Assembly (NCBI GenBank): GCA_018647265.1
Contig: JABGTK010000099.1
Span: 1 to 47,823, forward strand
From: Candidatus Neomarinimicrobiota bacterium
GTDB taxonomy: Bacteria; Fidelibacterota; Marinisomatia; Marinisomatales; TCS55
DNA length: 47,823 nt
Direction of reading: 5' to 3'
In this document: in pieces, positions 18,225 through 26,938 of the stretch
Layout: every line of letters starts with the position of its first letter
Numbering within the stretch: position 1 is the stretch's first letter
The notes under the pieces: generated by a model
What the model saw: the letters and a program-made list of their open reading frames with translations, nothing else
Database searches by the model: none
Told to the model about the DNA's origin: nothing
Program-made: the position numbers and the translations under genes

Positions 18225-19391
18225 TCAATAGAGTGGAATTGAAGAATCTATAACTTGAGACCATACTGTTATTCCACCTGTAAGATTTTTTACATTTTTA
18301 AAATTATTTTCGACTAACAATTCACATATATTGGCCGATCTAACGCCTGTTTTACACAGAACAACTATTTCACTGCTTTGATCAATTTCACCTAAACGTT
18401 CCCGTACTTGACTCATAGGGATATGAATGGTTCCGTCAATTTTTGCCACCAAGACTTCATAACTTTCTCGAATATCTAAAATACAAGGTGCATTTCCTAA
18501 TTTAATCTTTTGATACAGTTCAGTTACTGTTAATTCTCCCCATTTATGTTCTGGCTCGGGCTGATTTATACCGCAAAACTGTTCATAATCAATTAACTCA
18601 GTAACGGTTGGATGATCACCACATACGGAACATTCGGGATTTCGTTTGAGAGATACCTCTTGAAAATTTAGATCCAACGCGTCATAAAGTAAAAAGCGGC
18701 CACTGAGTGTTGTCCCTATTCCAGTAATTATTTTTATCGCTTCATTGGCCTGGATACAACCAATGATTCCCGGCAATACACCCAATACGCCCCCTTCTTC
18801 GCATGAGGGTACAGTCCCCGGCGATGGTGGTTCAGGATACAAACAACGGTAACAAGGCGCCTCTTCAAAATTAAATACGGACGCTTGCCCCTCAAACCGG
18901 AAAATACTTCCGTAAACATTGGGCTTTCCTAAAATGACACAAGCATCATTGACCAAATATCGGGTTTGAAAATTGTCAGTACCGTCAATAACCAAATCAT
19001 AATCACCAATAATTTTAAGGGCATTTTCAGTAGTGAGGCGCGTTTCATGAATGTCAATATTTATATGAGGATTCAGTTCCAAAAGTCTTTTTCCTGCCGA
19101 TTTAGCTTTAGATTCACCCAATACTTCTACACCAAAAAGTACCTGCCGCTGGAGGTTGCTCTCATCAACCACATCAAAGTCCACAAGTCCCAGCGTGCCA
19201 ACGCCAGCTGCCGCAAGGTAAAGCAAGACCGGACTGCCCAATCCGCCAGCACCAACCACCAAAGCTTTCGCTGCTTTTAGTTTCTGTTGGCCTTCAATTC
19301 CAAATTCAGGTAAAGAAAAATGACGTGCATAGCGTCTAAGTTCACTCTGCTCCAACTCAGGGAGGTTCTTTAGTCCACCAGAATTTTTCAT
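18225..19391 (-). CDS. MoeB/ThiF-type adenylyltransferase with C-terminal rhodanese domain (MoeZ-like)
   Basis: The 388-aa E1-like enzyme adenylates the C-terminal Gly of a sulfur-carrier protein (MoaD, ThiS or a related one) and hands sulfur to it through a rhodanese domain. The nucleotide-binding motif GAGGLGSP is at 47-54 with DESNLQRQVLFG following. A Cys occurs in VPSCEEGGVLG. The zinc-binding Cys pairs are likely CYRC and CSVCGDHP. The rhodanese part (about 285-388) has the active-site loop CKTGVRS. It lies 195 nt downstream of the SAM-riboswitch-controlled PLP gene on the same strand, so it may share sulfur metabolism, but no carrier protein gene is seen here. Confidence 0.9.
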   Translation of the reverse strand: MKNSGGLKNLPELEQSELRRYARHFSLPEFGIEGQQKLKAAKALVVGAGGLGSPVLLYLAAAGVGTLGLVDFDVVDESNLQRQVLFGVEVLGESKAKSAGKRLLELNPHINIDIHETRLTTENALKIIGDYDLVIDGTDNFQTRYLVNDACVILGKPNVYGSIFRFEGQASVFNFEEAPCYRCLYPEPPSPGTVPSCEEGGVLGVLPGIIGCIQANEAIKIITGIGTTLSGRFLLYDALDLNFQEVSLKRNPECSVCGDHPTVTELIDYEQFCGINQPEPEHKWGELTVTELYQKIKLGNAPCILDIRESYEVLVAKIDGTIHIPMSQVRERLGEIDQSSEIVVLCKTGVRSANICELLVENNFKNVKNLTGGITVWSQVIDSSIPLY

Positions 19392-19586
19392 CTTACATTT
19401 ATTCTTTCAACCATTATTTTTTCTTTAATAAAAGGACTGCGATTAATGTGTAATTGCAATGAATCACTTCTAAAGTCCTATTGAAAATACCGGTCTCTAA
19501 AACCGTTTAAAAGAGTTACTGTAACAACTTCCTAAAGAGTTTCAATTCCCATATCTACCCCAGCATTGTATTTTCTCATTATTAAT

Positions 19587-20849
19587 TTATACTCCCAAAA
19601 CACCTTTACTAACCGGTGAATAAGATCCATTATAATGGTTTTTAATACGAATATTCATTTCCGGTAACTGTCTCAATGCTTGTCCAAGATCATTAATTAA
19701 ATCATTCTCATCTTCTAAACCGATGGATAAACGGATTAATGCATCATTGATTCCGGCCTTCTGTCTGGCTTTATCCGTCATTGACGCATGACTATGAAAG
19801 GCAGGTAATTCAATTAAGGTTGTCACGCCCCCAAGTGATTCTGCCAATGTACATACTTCAGTGCTTTCAGCCACTGTTTTAGCTCCTTCTTTTCCACCAT
19901 CGACTTCAAAAGTAATTACGGCTCCAAATCCCTTTTGCTGGCGCTTGGCCAATTCATGATCCGGATGACTGGGTAAACCCGGGTAGATCACCCGCTTCAC
20001 TTTTAAATGATCTTGCAACCATTCAGCTACAGTTTGGGTTGTTTTTTGTTGGTGACTATAACGCACCTTTAACGTTTTAATCCCTCTCAGGATGAGCCAT
20101 GAATCAAAGGCAGGAGAACCAATACCTAATGCATTGGTGAGAAAATGTATTCGGTCTCCAAGTTTTTTATTTTTAGTAATAACGGCACCACCCAAAACAT
20201 CAGAATGGCCATTCACATATTTTGATAAAGAGTGAACCACAATATGGGCACCAAGATCTAATGGCTTTTGGAGGATTGGTGAACAAAAGGTATTATCCAC
20301 AACCAATAATGCATTGGACGAATTAGCAATTTCAGCCAAAGCATTTATATCAACCAGCCTCAATAGTGGATTTGAGGGAGACTCTGCCCAAATACATTTT
20401 GTATTCGGTCGAATTGCCTTTTGAACACCATCCAAATTTTTTAGGTCAGTGAAAGATACTTCAATACCAAAGTGACGAATGACATCATTGAATAGACGGA
20501 ATACACCGCCGTAACAATCCTCAGAAATAATCACATGATCGCCCTGTTTAAATAAATGGGCCACAGCTGTAGCGGCTGCCATTCCACTCCCATGAGTAGA
20601 ACAAAACAGTCCATTCTCCAATTGAGCCAGTTGTTCTTCTAATACAGTTCGAGTTGGATTCGCTGTACGGCTATAATCATAGCCACCATCGTCTTCAACC
20701 GAATTCCATTTGAACGATGTACTCAAATGTAATGGCGCATTTAGACTGCCATGTAATGGGTCTGCATTTTGACTGCCGTGGACAATTCGCGTGGATTCAT
20801 TCCAGAAAGATGGGGGGTGGCCCTTATGGTTATTATTAGTTTTTACCAT
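19587..20849 (-). CDS. SAM-riboswitch-controlled transsulfuration/sulfhydrylation PLP enzyme
   Basis: This 420-aa Cys/Met metabolism PLP enzyme has lysine K210 in VHSLSKYVNGHSD, with DYSRTANPTR (58-67) and the HGSGMAAATAV motif. It could be cystathionine gamma-synthase, gamma-lyase or an O-acyl-homoserine sulfhydrylase. Control by a SAM-I riboswitch argues for methionine synthesis instead of cysteine salvage. The ATG at 20849 has an AAAGGAG ribosome binding site, which abuts a perfect 7-bp hairpin (20863-20882). It differs clearly from the metB-like protein at 11231-12373 (an N-terminal extension of about 20 residues and a longer C-terminal tail). Confidence 0.85.
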   Translation of the reverse strand: MVKTNNNHKGHPPSFWNESTRIVHGSQNADPLHGSLNAPLHLSTSFKWNSVEDDGGYDYSRTANPTRTVLEEQLAQLENGLFCSTHGSGMAAATAVAHLFKQGDHVIISEDCYGGVFRLFNDVIRHFGIEVSFTDLKNLDGVQKAIRPNTKCIWAESPSNPLLRLVDINALAEIANSSNALLVVDNTFCSPILQKPLDLGAHIVVHSLSKYVNGHSDVLGGAVITKNKKLGDRIHFLTNALGIGSPAFDSWLILRGIKTLKVRYSHQQKTTQTVAEWLQDHLKVKRVIYPGLPSHPDHELAKRQQKGFGAVITFEVDGGKEGAKTVAESTEVCTLAESLGGVTTLIELPAFHSHASMTDKARQKAGINDALIRLSIGLEDENDLINDLGQALRQLPEMNIRIKNHYNGSYSPVSKGVLGV

Positions 20850-20862
20850 AGGGTTCTCCTTT

Positions 20863-20882
20863 CTATTCCGTTAGTGGAATAG
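20863..20882 (-). promoter_or_regulatory. Hairpin abutting the ribosome binding site below the SAM riboswitch
   Basis: CTATTCC-ACTAAC-GGAATAG forms a perfect 7-bp stem with a 6-nt loop. It ends exactly where the AAAGGAG ribosome binding site begins. It may be part of the expression platform; no convincing U-tract terminator is visible between aptamer and gene. Confidence 0.45.
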
Positions 20883-21005
20883 GGGTATTGGTAGCATTTT
20901 CCCGGGGAATACGATACCGTAAGTACGCAAAAACGCACTGGTTCGTATGTAATTAATAGGATGATATTCAGTGGAAAGCTTGACTTTTCAGCGTCACAGC
21001 TCTCA

Positions 21006-21111
21006 TCTATCCCCACTTTTTATGGGGCAGGAATTAGCACCTTAATTAGCATTGCGCCAATTAGGTTGCTAAGGTTTCACAGGGCCTGATCCCTCCACCT
21101 TTCTGGATAAA
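21006..21111 (-). ncRNA. SAM-I riboswitch (S-box) aptamer
   Basis: On the minus strand the S-box consensus appears in order: P1 5' arm (UUUAUCC), AGAAAGGUGGAGGGA, GGCCC-GUGAAACC, GCAACC, AAGGUGCUAAUUCC, a P4 hairpin (CCCC...GGGG, 21011-21027), and the P1 3' arm GGAUAGA, then UGAGAG. It is a SAM-sensing leader for the PLP enzyme at 19587-20849, about 160 nt downstream. When SAM is high, expression should fall. Confidence 0.95.
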
Positions 21112-21179
21112 ATCCGGTGCTGAACTGTCAAATAGCAGTAATTACTTAAATGAATCTTAAAATAATATTTCAATCCAAG

Positions 21180-22517
21180 TCAACAATAGATTAATTTATT
21201 ATTGAGATTAGGGTATAATTCTAAGAATTCACATAGCAATTGACTAAAAATCTTCGGTGCTTTTTCTACCATTTCTGGAGGATCAACAAAGGCAATTCGC
21301 ATTTGGGTATCACCTTCCCCGGGATTATTATAAAATCCACCCATGGGTGAAACCAATATGGTATAAAATTGATTTTCTATTTTCACTTTACCTTCTTTAG
21401 CACAGAATTGTACAAACTCAGAAGCATTAAAATTATCATTCACCAAATTTCTAACGTCCACAACTGTATAGATTGCCGCATCTGGCCGGGAAACAATAAT
21501 CCCCGGAATCTCTTCTTTAATTGATTCAACAAAATGGAAAATGACACCGCTATAATAATCCCGTTGTTTTTGAAACCATTTCTGAATACCGGTATGGGGT
21601 TCGTGCGCCAATGCGCCAAAAATATGTTGACCGATTACGTTGGCACATAGGTTAGCCATATTCTCAAAAACGGACTTTTCAAAAAATTGCCTATTATCTG
21701 TAATCATAGCACCAATCCTCAAACCACAAGCATTCCAGACTTTGGAGGTTGATTCCAAACTGATTCTTCGTCCTGCAATTCCCGGCACTTCTGTCTCCTT
21801 CAATGTCCAAATACTAGCGTGGGGTTTTCCGTCATAATTAAGTTCCCGGTAAGCTTCATCACTCACCAACCACAAATTATGTTCCACACATAGATTGGCA
21901 ACTTTGATCAAATCTGACCGACGCATGTGCTGCCCCGTGGGATTATCAAAAGGAATAACCAAAATTCCGGATGGGTCTTCCTTTTCTACAAGAGTTTCTA
22001 ATTCTTTCAGATTCGGCAATGCAAATCGGCCATCCTGATCGAGATTTCGTGTCACATTCACAATCCGTCGGCCCATACTTTTAGCAAAGGCCATATAATT
22101 TGTATAAGTAGCATCAAAGACCAGCAATGGCTTATCACCCGATCCGGGAGAACCGCAAATGCCCGCTATCATCAATTTCATCCCTTGGGATGCGCCTTCG
22201 GTTACTTGGCAGAATAATCCATTTGTATCAATTCCTGATGCACCCAATACATTCAAAAATGCTTGGCGCGTTTCGTCTGTTCCACGGGTGCGTGTATAAG
22301 GGACAATTCCCTCAACAAAGGGACTACTTAAAGCGCCCAAACTTTGCATCCGTTGAATCATAGCCGGATGCATGGGAAGAGTCACATTCCCGATGGCCAT
22401 ATTGATAACCGTTACTACATCATGATCAAGGCGTGCATCAAACAAATTAGCAGCTTCCCTAATGGAAGATGGTTTTAAAGATTTATAATATGTTGATAGT
22501 TCGGGATATTTTTTCAA
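21180..22517 (-). CDS. Class I/II PLP aminotransferase
   Basis: The 445-aa fold-type I aminotransferase has a PLP lysine K259 in LESTSKVWNACGLRIGAM, Asp220 in SDEAYREL and a DNPTGQ motif (191-196). The start is a TTG at 22517, 30 nt after the homocitrate-synthase-like gene; no nearby ATG fits. Pairing with that gene suggests a 2-aminoadipate aminotransferase (LysN-like) or a role in another 2-oxo-acid chain-elongation route. No specific substrate motif is recognised. The carbon backbone processing genes (homoaconitase, homoisocitrate dehydrogenase) are not in the window. Confidence 0.8.
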   Translation of the reverse strand: MKKYPELSTYYKSLKPSSIREAANLFDARLDHDVVTVINMAIGNVTLPMHPAMIQRMQSLGALSSPFVEGIVPYTRTRGTDETRQAFLNVLGASGIDTNGLFCQVTEGASQGMKLMIAGICGSPGSGDKPLLVFDATYTNYMAFAKSMGRRIVNVTRNLDQDGRFALPNLKELETLVEKEDPSGILVIPFDNPTGQHMRRSDLIKVANLCVEHNLWLVSDEAYRELNYDGKPHASIWTLKETEVPGIAGRRISLESTSKVWNACGLRIGAMITDNRQFFEKSVFENMANLCANVIGQHIFGALAHEPHTGIQKWFQKQRDYYSGVIFHFVESIKEEIPGIIVSRPDAAIYTVVDVRNLVNDNFNASEFVQFCAKEGKVKIENQFYTILVSPMGGFYNNPGEGDTQMRIAFVDPPEMVEKAPKIFSQLLCEFLELYPNLNNKLIYC

Positions 22518-22547
22518 TTGTAATCCAATAATATAATTAAAATATTT

Positions 22548-23645
22548 CTACGATAAATAATTAATAAGCTCAAGATCTGTAACAGGATTCGGTTTAGGAT
22601 TAGACTTAATTTTTGAAGTTATCCGTTCAACTACATCACTTGTACATTTAATTTTTAATTTATTTAATCGATCTGCCACTGCTACCGTCCCGGTAAATTT
22701 ATCAATAATAATATTCCGGTTTTGACCAACTAATTTTGGACAATAGGATTCATATGTTTTGGGGTCTTTGATTACTGCGCGAGTATGAAGACCCGATTTA
22801 TGGGTAAATGCAAAATCACCAACAATTGGTTGGTTCTTTCGGTTGGAAATCCCTGATATCAATTCCATTTCTTTTGCCAATCTTCTTAATGATGACAAAT
22901 CCCAATTATTATCCACATGATATTTATTTTTTAAAATGAGTGCAACTTCAGCTAAAGAAGCGATGCCGCATCGTTCACCCAACCCGTTAATAGATACATC
23001 GGCAACGCTGGCACCTGCAATAAAAGCTGCAAGCACATTGGCAGTTGCCAATCCGAGATCATTATGACAATGAATATGAATAGGGATATTAATAGCAGCT
23101 TTTACTTCGGTAACGAGTTTAGTTGTTACCTCCGGAGTTAAAACACCGACTGTATCTGCAATGCTAAATCGGTCCGCGCCTGCCGTCTCAACTCTTTGGG
23201 CGACCTCTATTAAAAATGACAATTCTGTTCTGGAAGCATCCTCTGCCGTAAATCGAAGCATGAGACCTTTATCCTTTGCATAGGATATTACATCCACAAT
23301 TTGAATAAGTGCTTCTTTTTGATCTATTCCGAATTTGTGTTTTAAACTAAGAGCTGAAGTTCCAAAAAAGATACCAACCCATGGAACACCATAGGCTAAT
23401 GCACCATCAATGTCTGATCGAGTCGCCCTTCCGTGGATAATCTTTTCTGCCCGTGTATCCAATTGCGATATTTTCTTTACTGCCTTTTGAATATCTGGTG
23501 ATACTGCAGGATGCCCAATTTCGATGAATTCAATTCCGAATGTATCGAGCGCTTGAACTATCTTGACTTTTTGATCTATCGTAAAAGAAACGTGGGGAGA
23601 TTGTTCTCCCTCTCTTAAGGTGGAATCGAGTAAAGCTATTTCCAT
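22548..23645 (-). CDS. Homocitrate synthase family enzyme (NifV/LysS-like)
   Basis: The enzyme condenses a 2-oxo acid with acetyl-CoA. The 365-aa TIM barrel begins LLDSTLREGEQSP (metal Asp7, catalytic Arg11-Glu12). It has RFTAEDASRT (131-140) and DRFSIADTVGVLTP (158-171), which resemble NifV and lysine-pathway homocitrate synthases more than isopropylmalate synthase, and IHCHNDLGLAT with metal His192/His194. FVGDFAFTHKSGLHTR-like motifs follow. It lacks the C-terminal LeuA regulatory domain. Next to an aminotransferase, it suggests the alpha-aminoadipate route to lysine. Nif genes are absent here. Citramalate-type activity remains possible. Confidence 0.85.
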   Translation of the reverse strand: MEIALLDSTLREGEQSPHVSFTIDQKVKIVQALDTFGIEFIEIGHPAVSPDIQKAVKKISQLDTRAEKIIHGRATRSDIDGALAYGVPWVGIFFGTSALSLKHKFGIDQKEALIQIVDVISYAKDKGLMLRFTAEDASRTELSFLIEVAQRVETAGADRFSIADTVGVLTPEVTTKLVTEVKAAINIPIHIHCHNDLGLATANVLAAFIAGASVADVSINGLGERCGIASLAEVALILKNKYHVDNNWDLSSLRRLAKEMELISGISNRKNQPIVGDFAFTHKSGLHTRAVIKDPKTYESYCPKLVGQNRNIIIDKFTGTVAVADRLNKLKIKCTSDVVERITSKIKSNPKPNPVTDLELINYLS

Positions 23646-23754
23646 GGTTTTATCCTAATCAGTGGTAAAAATTTTACCGTAAAAATTACTAACCTAACAT
23701 ATTGGAAATATATGAATATAAAATAAAAATGGCTCAACAAAAGTTGGACCTTTT

Positions 23755-23857
23755 TTATTCTCCGTAGGAGGCCCTCCTACGCTAAATCTTCGGCGGGCAG
23801 GGACTCCCCGATACGATACGCTATCGGGAGAGACTTCTCGCCCCTCCACTTTATTCC
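23755..23857. repeat. Hairpin-rich intergenic element
   Basis: The stretch holds several inverted repeats in close order: CGTAGGAGG-C-CCTCCTACG (19-bp palindrome), and CCCGATA ... TATCGGG around a GCGTATCG core, plus GGCGGGCAGGGACTCC and CTCGCCCCTCC flanks. It is far more GC-rich than its surroundings and non-coding. It resembles REP/MITE-type intergenic hairpins. Just before it (about 23733-23757) an imperfect hairpin GGCTCAAC/GTTGGACC is followed by T-runs on both strands. Confidence 0.45.
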
Positions 23858-23889
23858 ATAAAAAAACCCCGCATTTCTGCAGGGTTTTT
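23858..23889 (-). terminator. Rho-independent terminator after tRNA-Asn
   Basis: On the minus strand, AAAACCCTGCA...TGCGGGGTTTTTTT forms a stem with one bulge and a T-tract, 3 nt after the tRNA end. It can also act on the plus strand (a T-run follows there as well). Confidence 0.8.
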
Positions 23890-23892
23890 ATG

Positions 23893-23965
23893 CTCCGGAG
23901 GAGGGACTCGAACCCCCGACCTGGTGGTTAACAGCCACTCGCTCTACCAACTGAGCTACTCCGGA
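23893..23965 (-). tRNA. tRNA-Asn (anticodon GTT)
   Basis: The 73-nt cloverleaf has a 7-bp acceptor stem (TCCGGAG/CTCCGGA), D arm GCTC...GAGC, anticodon loop CTGTTAA, T arm with TTCGAGT loop, and discriminator G73. The CCA end is not encoded in full (CAT follows). Pair 27-43 is A-C, an acceptable mismatch. A terminator follows immediately. Confidence 0.97.
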
Positions 23966-24033
23966 ATATGGCATTTATTTGTTATAAAAGCGCCGCGAAT
24001 TTATACTATTTATTCTGCGGTCACCAAATATAA

Positions 24034-26130
24034 TTACATTTCTTTTTCTGCTTCTAATATTTTCCCCTGAACAAATAAGCCATGTTTCATTTGATCTGCC
24101 GTTATATATACTTTCCCTATTTCATCATGAGGATGGCCATACACAGCGTGAATGGATTTTAATCCACCCATCCATTTTCTATTATCCGAAATGTAAACAA
24201 GGTCGCCGGGAAGCGCTTTCATGGCGTCCATATCTTTATTCGAAAAACGTATAACACTTTCATCACCGCTCACAACATTAAAATGAACGAGTACCTTTTT
24301 ACCTTCCTCGTCATTGGGCTCCCCACCTTTAAATAGTTTTCGTGCGATATTGATTGAATTCGCCGTTAATCCATTCGTATTTACTTTTTCATCATATGGG
24401 ACATAATAAGTCACAAGCAAGGGAACCATAATGATTACAATAATTGCGGATAAAGCTTGAACATACATTCCTGAAATATTTACCAACACAATGAAAAAGA
24501 CTCCGATTGTAACAACTAAAATTGTGTTTATTATTGTTTTCCCATTTTGTTTATTTCGAATGGTTGAGATTATTTGTCTCTGCCAATGAGTCGTAATGGT
24601 CACCAAAACTGCCGCACCTGCACAAACAAGCGTATTGTATAGTGCACGGATATATGAATAAGGGTGATCTGGATTCATTTCAATTCCATGGTCAAAGGGT
24701 GCAATAAAAATGCCAGGATATCTTGCCCCCAGAATCATAAGTGCCACGCCGCCGACAAATGTAGTAATCACAGCCGCAGGTGTAAACCGTTTCCAGAAAA
24801 CACCGAGGAAAATGCCAACAACAAGTGGCGGTGTTAATGTAGAATGAAAATAACCATGCGCTTCATAAACTGTTGGAAAATTTTTGAAGGCAAGTACGGC
24901 TAAAACGCCCAATGCCGTTACAGCCATCGAAGCATAGCGTGCCACCCTCAATTCTCTGCGGTCATTTTCAATAGTTGAAATTGCTTTCTTTTTTAGAAAT
25001 TTTCGAACGGGACGATATACATCATTAATATAAATCGCTGCCGTCGCATTAATCAAAGTATCTACAGTACTCATTAGTGCAGCCGTAAGTGCAGCCATAA
25101 TAAATCCAAACATACCGGGGCTTGCAATAATGTTGGCCACTACCACAAAAATTTGATCAGGAGAAACAGATGGACTTACAATATCAGGACTTACAACAGA
25201 AATTGCTTTCCCAATCCAACCTGCATTCCCCACAACAATTGCCGAAATGGGAAGAACAAAAAGAATATTTATTGCAGCAGCTTTACGCCCTTCATTCACA
25301 TTTTTGCAGGCCATGAAACGCATAATGAGGCCTTGATTCATGAATAAAAATCCAATGGACCCAGCAATGGCATCTTGCCAAAATATGCCCACAAAATTAA
25401 AGTTTGCCGGCTGATTAAAATCAGCCATAGGTAATTTCCATTCTGCGGGTAAAAGATTCCAAAATATATCAAATCCACCAAGATATGTAATTCCAAAAAA
25501 GAATAATAGTAAGCCGGCAAATAACAGGATAAAACCTTGTAAAAGATCCGTGAAAATCACAGCTGTCTGCCCACCAAACGTAATATATATCCCTGTAATA
25601 ATAGCGATAATAATGATTGCACCCATGAGTGTAATTGGGAATGTCATACTCATTATTGTAAACGCTTCTGGCAGCATGGGAATCACAGCTTTCCCCAGGG
25701 TAAGAAACCCAATACCAATATATCCTATCATATAAAGAAGTAGGAGAATTGTAGCCAAAAATCGTGCCGACGGGCTAAATCGTTTTTCGAAATATTCGGG
25801 TATAGATCTAATTTTTGAATAAACGATTATGGGCAACCAGCCAAACATAAAAAAGGGAATGAAAAACCAATCATTTAAGTAGGTCATGGTAGAAGATATG
25901 CCGTGTTCAAATCCTTTTGCCGAATATTTTACAAAACTGTGACTGCCCACTCCCGTGGCCACAATAGACATGGTAATTAACCACCAGGAAAATCTTCGTC
26001 CACCGAAAAAGAAATCAGATGTATTTTTTGTATAACGACCGAAATAACTGCCAAAAAGCATAATCACAATAAAATAAACCACCATTACAACCCAATCTGC
26101 CGTGGTACCTATACCATGAAATGTTTGCAT
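24034..26130 (-). CDS. Sodium:solute symporter (SSS family) with extra C-terminal domain
   Basis: The 698-aa permease has about 13-15 membrane segments, starting DWVVMVVYFIVIMLFGSYFG, with the family motif KNTSDFFFGGRR (35-46), WWLITMSIVATGVGSHSFV and RSIPEYFEKR. It imports a solute with Na+; the substrate is not recognisable. Beyond the last membrane segment, about 100 residues (from about 600) form a soluble tail with VVSGDESVIRFSNKDMDAM and ADQMKHGLFV. The start ATG overlaps by one base (TAATG) the stop of a 99-aa membrane protein, so they are coupled and may form a complex. Confidence 0.9.
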   Translation of the reverse strand: MQTFHGIGTTADWVVMVVYFIVIMLFGSYFGRYTKNTSDFFFGGRRFSWWLITMSIVATGVGSHSFVKYSAKGFEHGISSTMTYLNDWFFIPFFMFGWLPIIVYSKIRSIPEYFEKRFSPSARFLATILLLLYMIGYIGIGFLTLGKAVIPMLPEAFTIMSMTFPITLMGAIIIIAIITGIYITFGGQTAVIFTDLLQGFILLFAGLLLFFFGITYLGGFDIFWNLLPAEWKLPMADFNQPANFNFVGIFWQDAIAGSIGFLFMNQGLIMRFMACKNVNEGRKAAAINILFVLPISAIVVGNAGWIGKAISVVSPDIVSPSVSPDQIFVVVANIIASPGMFGFIMAALTAALMSTVDTLINATAAIYINDVYRPVRKFLKKKAISTIENDRRELRVARYASMAVTALGVLAVLAFKNFPTVYEAHGYFHSTLTPPLVVGIFLGVFWKRFTPAAVITTFVGGVALMILGARYPGIFIAPFDHGIEMNPDHPYSYIRALYNTLVCAGAAVLVTITTHWQRQIISTIRNKQNGKTIINTILVVTIGVFFIVLVNISGMYVQALSAIIVIIMVPLLVTYYVPYDEKVNTNGLTANSINIARKLFKGGEPNDEEGKKVLVHFNVVSGDESVIRFSNKDMDAMKALPGDLVYISDNRKWMGGLKSIHAVYGHPHDEIGKVYITADQMKHGLFVQGKILEAEKEM

Positions 26131-26429
26131 TATACCCTTTTCGTCTTTCTAAACATCAATGTTACAACCACAAAAACCACCACCATCCCCAACAGAACAA
26201 TGGGTACTGTATAGACAGAAATTATATCAAGCGCAGCCCAAATCATGAGTGCATGCATCATTAGGTACCAAACAAAACCGAAAAGAAGAATCCACATCCA
26301 CTTTTTATGATCTTTCCTATTCAAATCGAAAGATCCTGCCTTAATCGTAATAAAAATACCAGCAATAAAGAGGATTCCTCCAAGTCCATAAAGATAAAAG
26401 AATGGAAGCCATGTATGGGAAAAATTCAT
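26130..26429 (-). CDS. Small three-helix membrane protein coupled to the symporter
   Basis: The 99-aa protein has three predicted membrane segments (about 10-30, 43-65, 70-93) and a basic C-terminal RKTKRV. Its position (TAATG overlap with the SSS gene) parallels the small/large pairs known for other SSS transporters, such as the YjcH/ActP arrangement, so a small subunit is a reasonable inference. I do not recognise its family. Confidence 0.7.
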   Translation of the reverse strand: MNFSHTWLPFFYLYGLGGILFIAGIFITIKAGSFDLNRKDHKKWMWILLFGFVWYLMMHALMIWAALDIISVYTVPIVLLGMVVVFVVVTLMFRKTKRV

Positions 26430-26430
26430 T

Positions 26431-26925
26431 TTATTTAATCAGTTTATCAAATTTGATTTTAAGTTTATCATATGTATCGAGGAGACCATCAACCATCACT
26501 TTGGTATGCCCAATCACGGGCATGAAATTAGTGTCACCAACCCATCTAGGTACCACATGAAAATGGATGTGATCCGCAATTCCAGCCCCGCCGGAAACAC
26601 CAATATTGGCGCCAAAGTTGAACCCTTCTGCTTTCATTGTTTCTCTAAATATTTTCATGGATTTATCGGCCAATTCCATAATCTCCATCATGCAATCTTT
26701 TGATAATGAATCTGTTGTTTTCACATGATCATAAGGACAAACCATAATATGTCCATTATTATAAGGATAGAGATTCATAAGGACAAAGGCACTATTACCT
26801 CTGTAGAGGACAAGATTATCACGATCAGTTTCTGAATCAGACTTAATACAAAACACACAGCCCTCATTTTTATCTTTTTTCGCACGGATATATTCCATGC
26901 GCCACGGACTCCAAAGCTTATCCAT
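26431..26925 (-). CDS. HIT family nucleotide hydrolase/phosphorylase
   Basis: The 164-aa protein has the histidine triad IADHIHFHVVPRW (His119, His121, His123) and an N-terminal LWSPWRMEYI block with CVFC (Cys23, Cys26), as in bacterial Ap4A-phosphorylase-like HIT proteins. Such enzymes act on dinucleoside polyphosphates or nucleotidyl conjugates. It follows the EF-G-like gene (13-nt gap) and precedes the 99-aa gene by 1 nt, so all four are probably one transcript. Confidence 0.92.
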   Translation of the reverse strand: MDKLWSPWRMEYIRAKKDKNEGCVFCIKSDSETDRDNLVLYRGNSAFVLMNLYPYNNGHIMVCPYDHVKTTDSLSKDCMMEIMELADKSMKIFRETMKAEGFNFGANIGVSGGAGIADHIHFHVVPRWVGDTNFMPVIGHTKVMVDGLLDTYDKLKIKFDKLIK

Positions 26926-26938
26926 AAATCATCCCCCA

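Noticed and set aside
19392-19586. Small gene (possible sulfur-carrier protein) between the PLP enzyme and the MoeB/ThiF protein
   Set aside because: Only a 15-codon frame is present and it lacks the C-terminal Gly-Gly expected of a carrier.
23733-23757. Imperfect hairpin GGCTCAAC/GTTGGACC followed by T-runs as a terminator
   Set aside because: Two internal mismatches, no gene directly upstream on either strand; more likely part of the repeat-rich stretch or the leader of the homocitrate-synthase-like gene.
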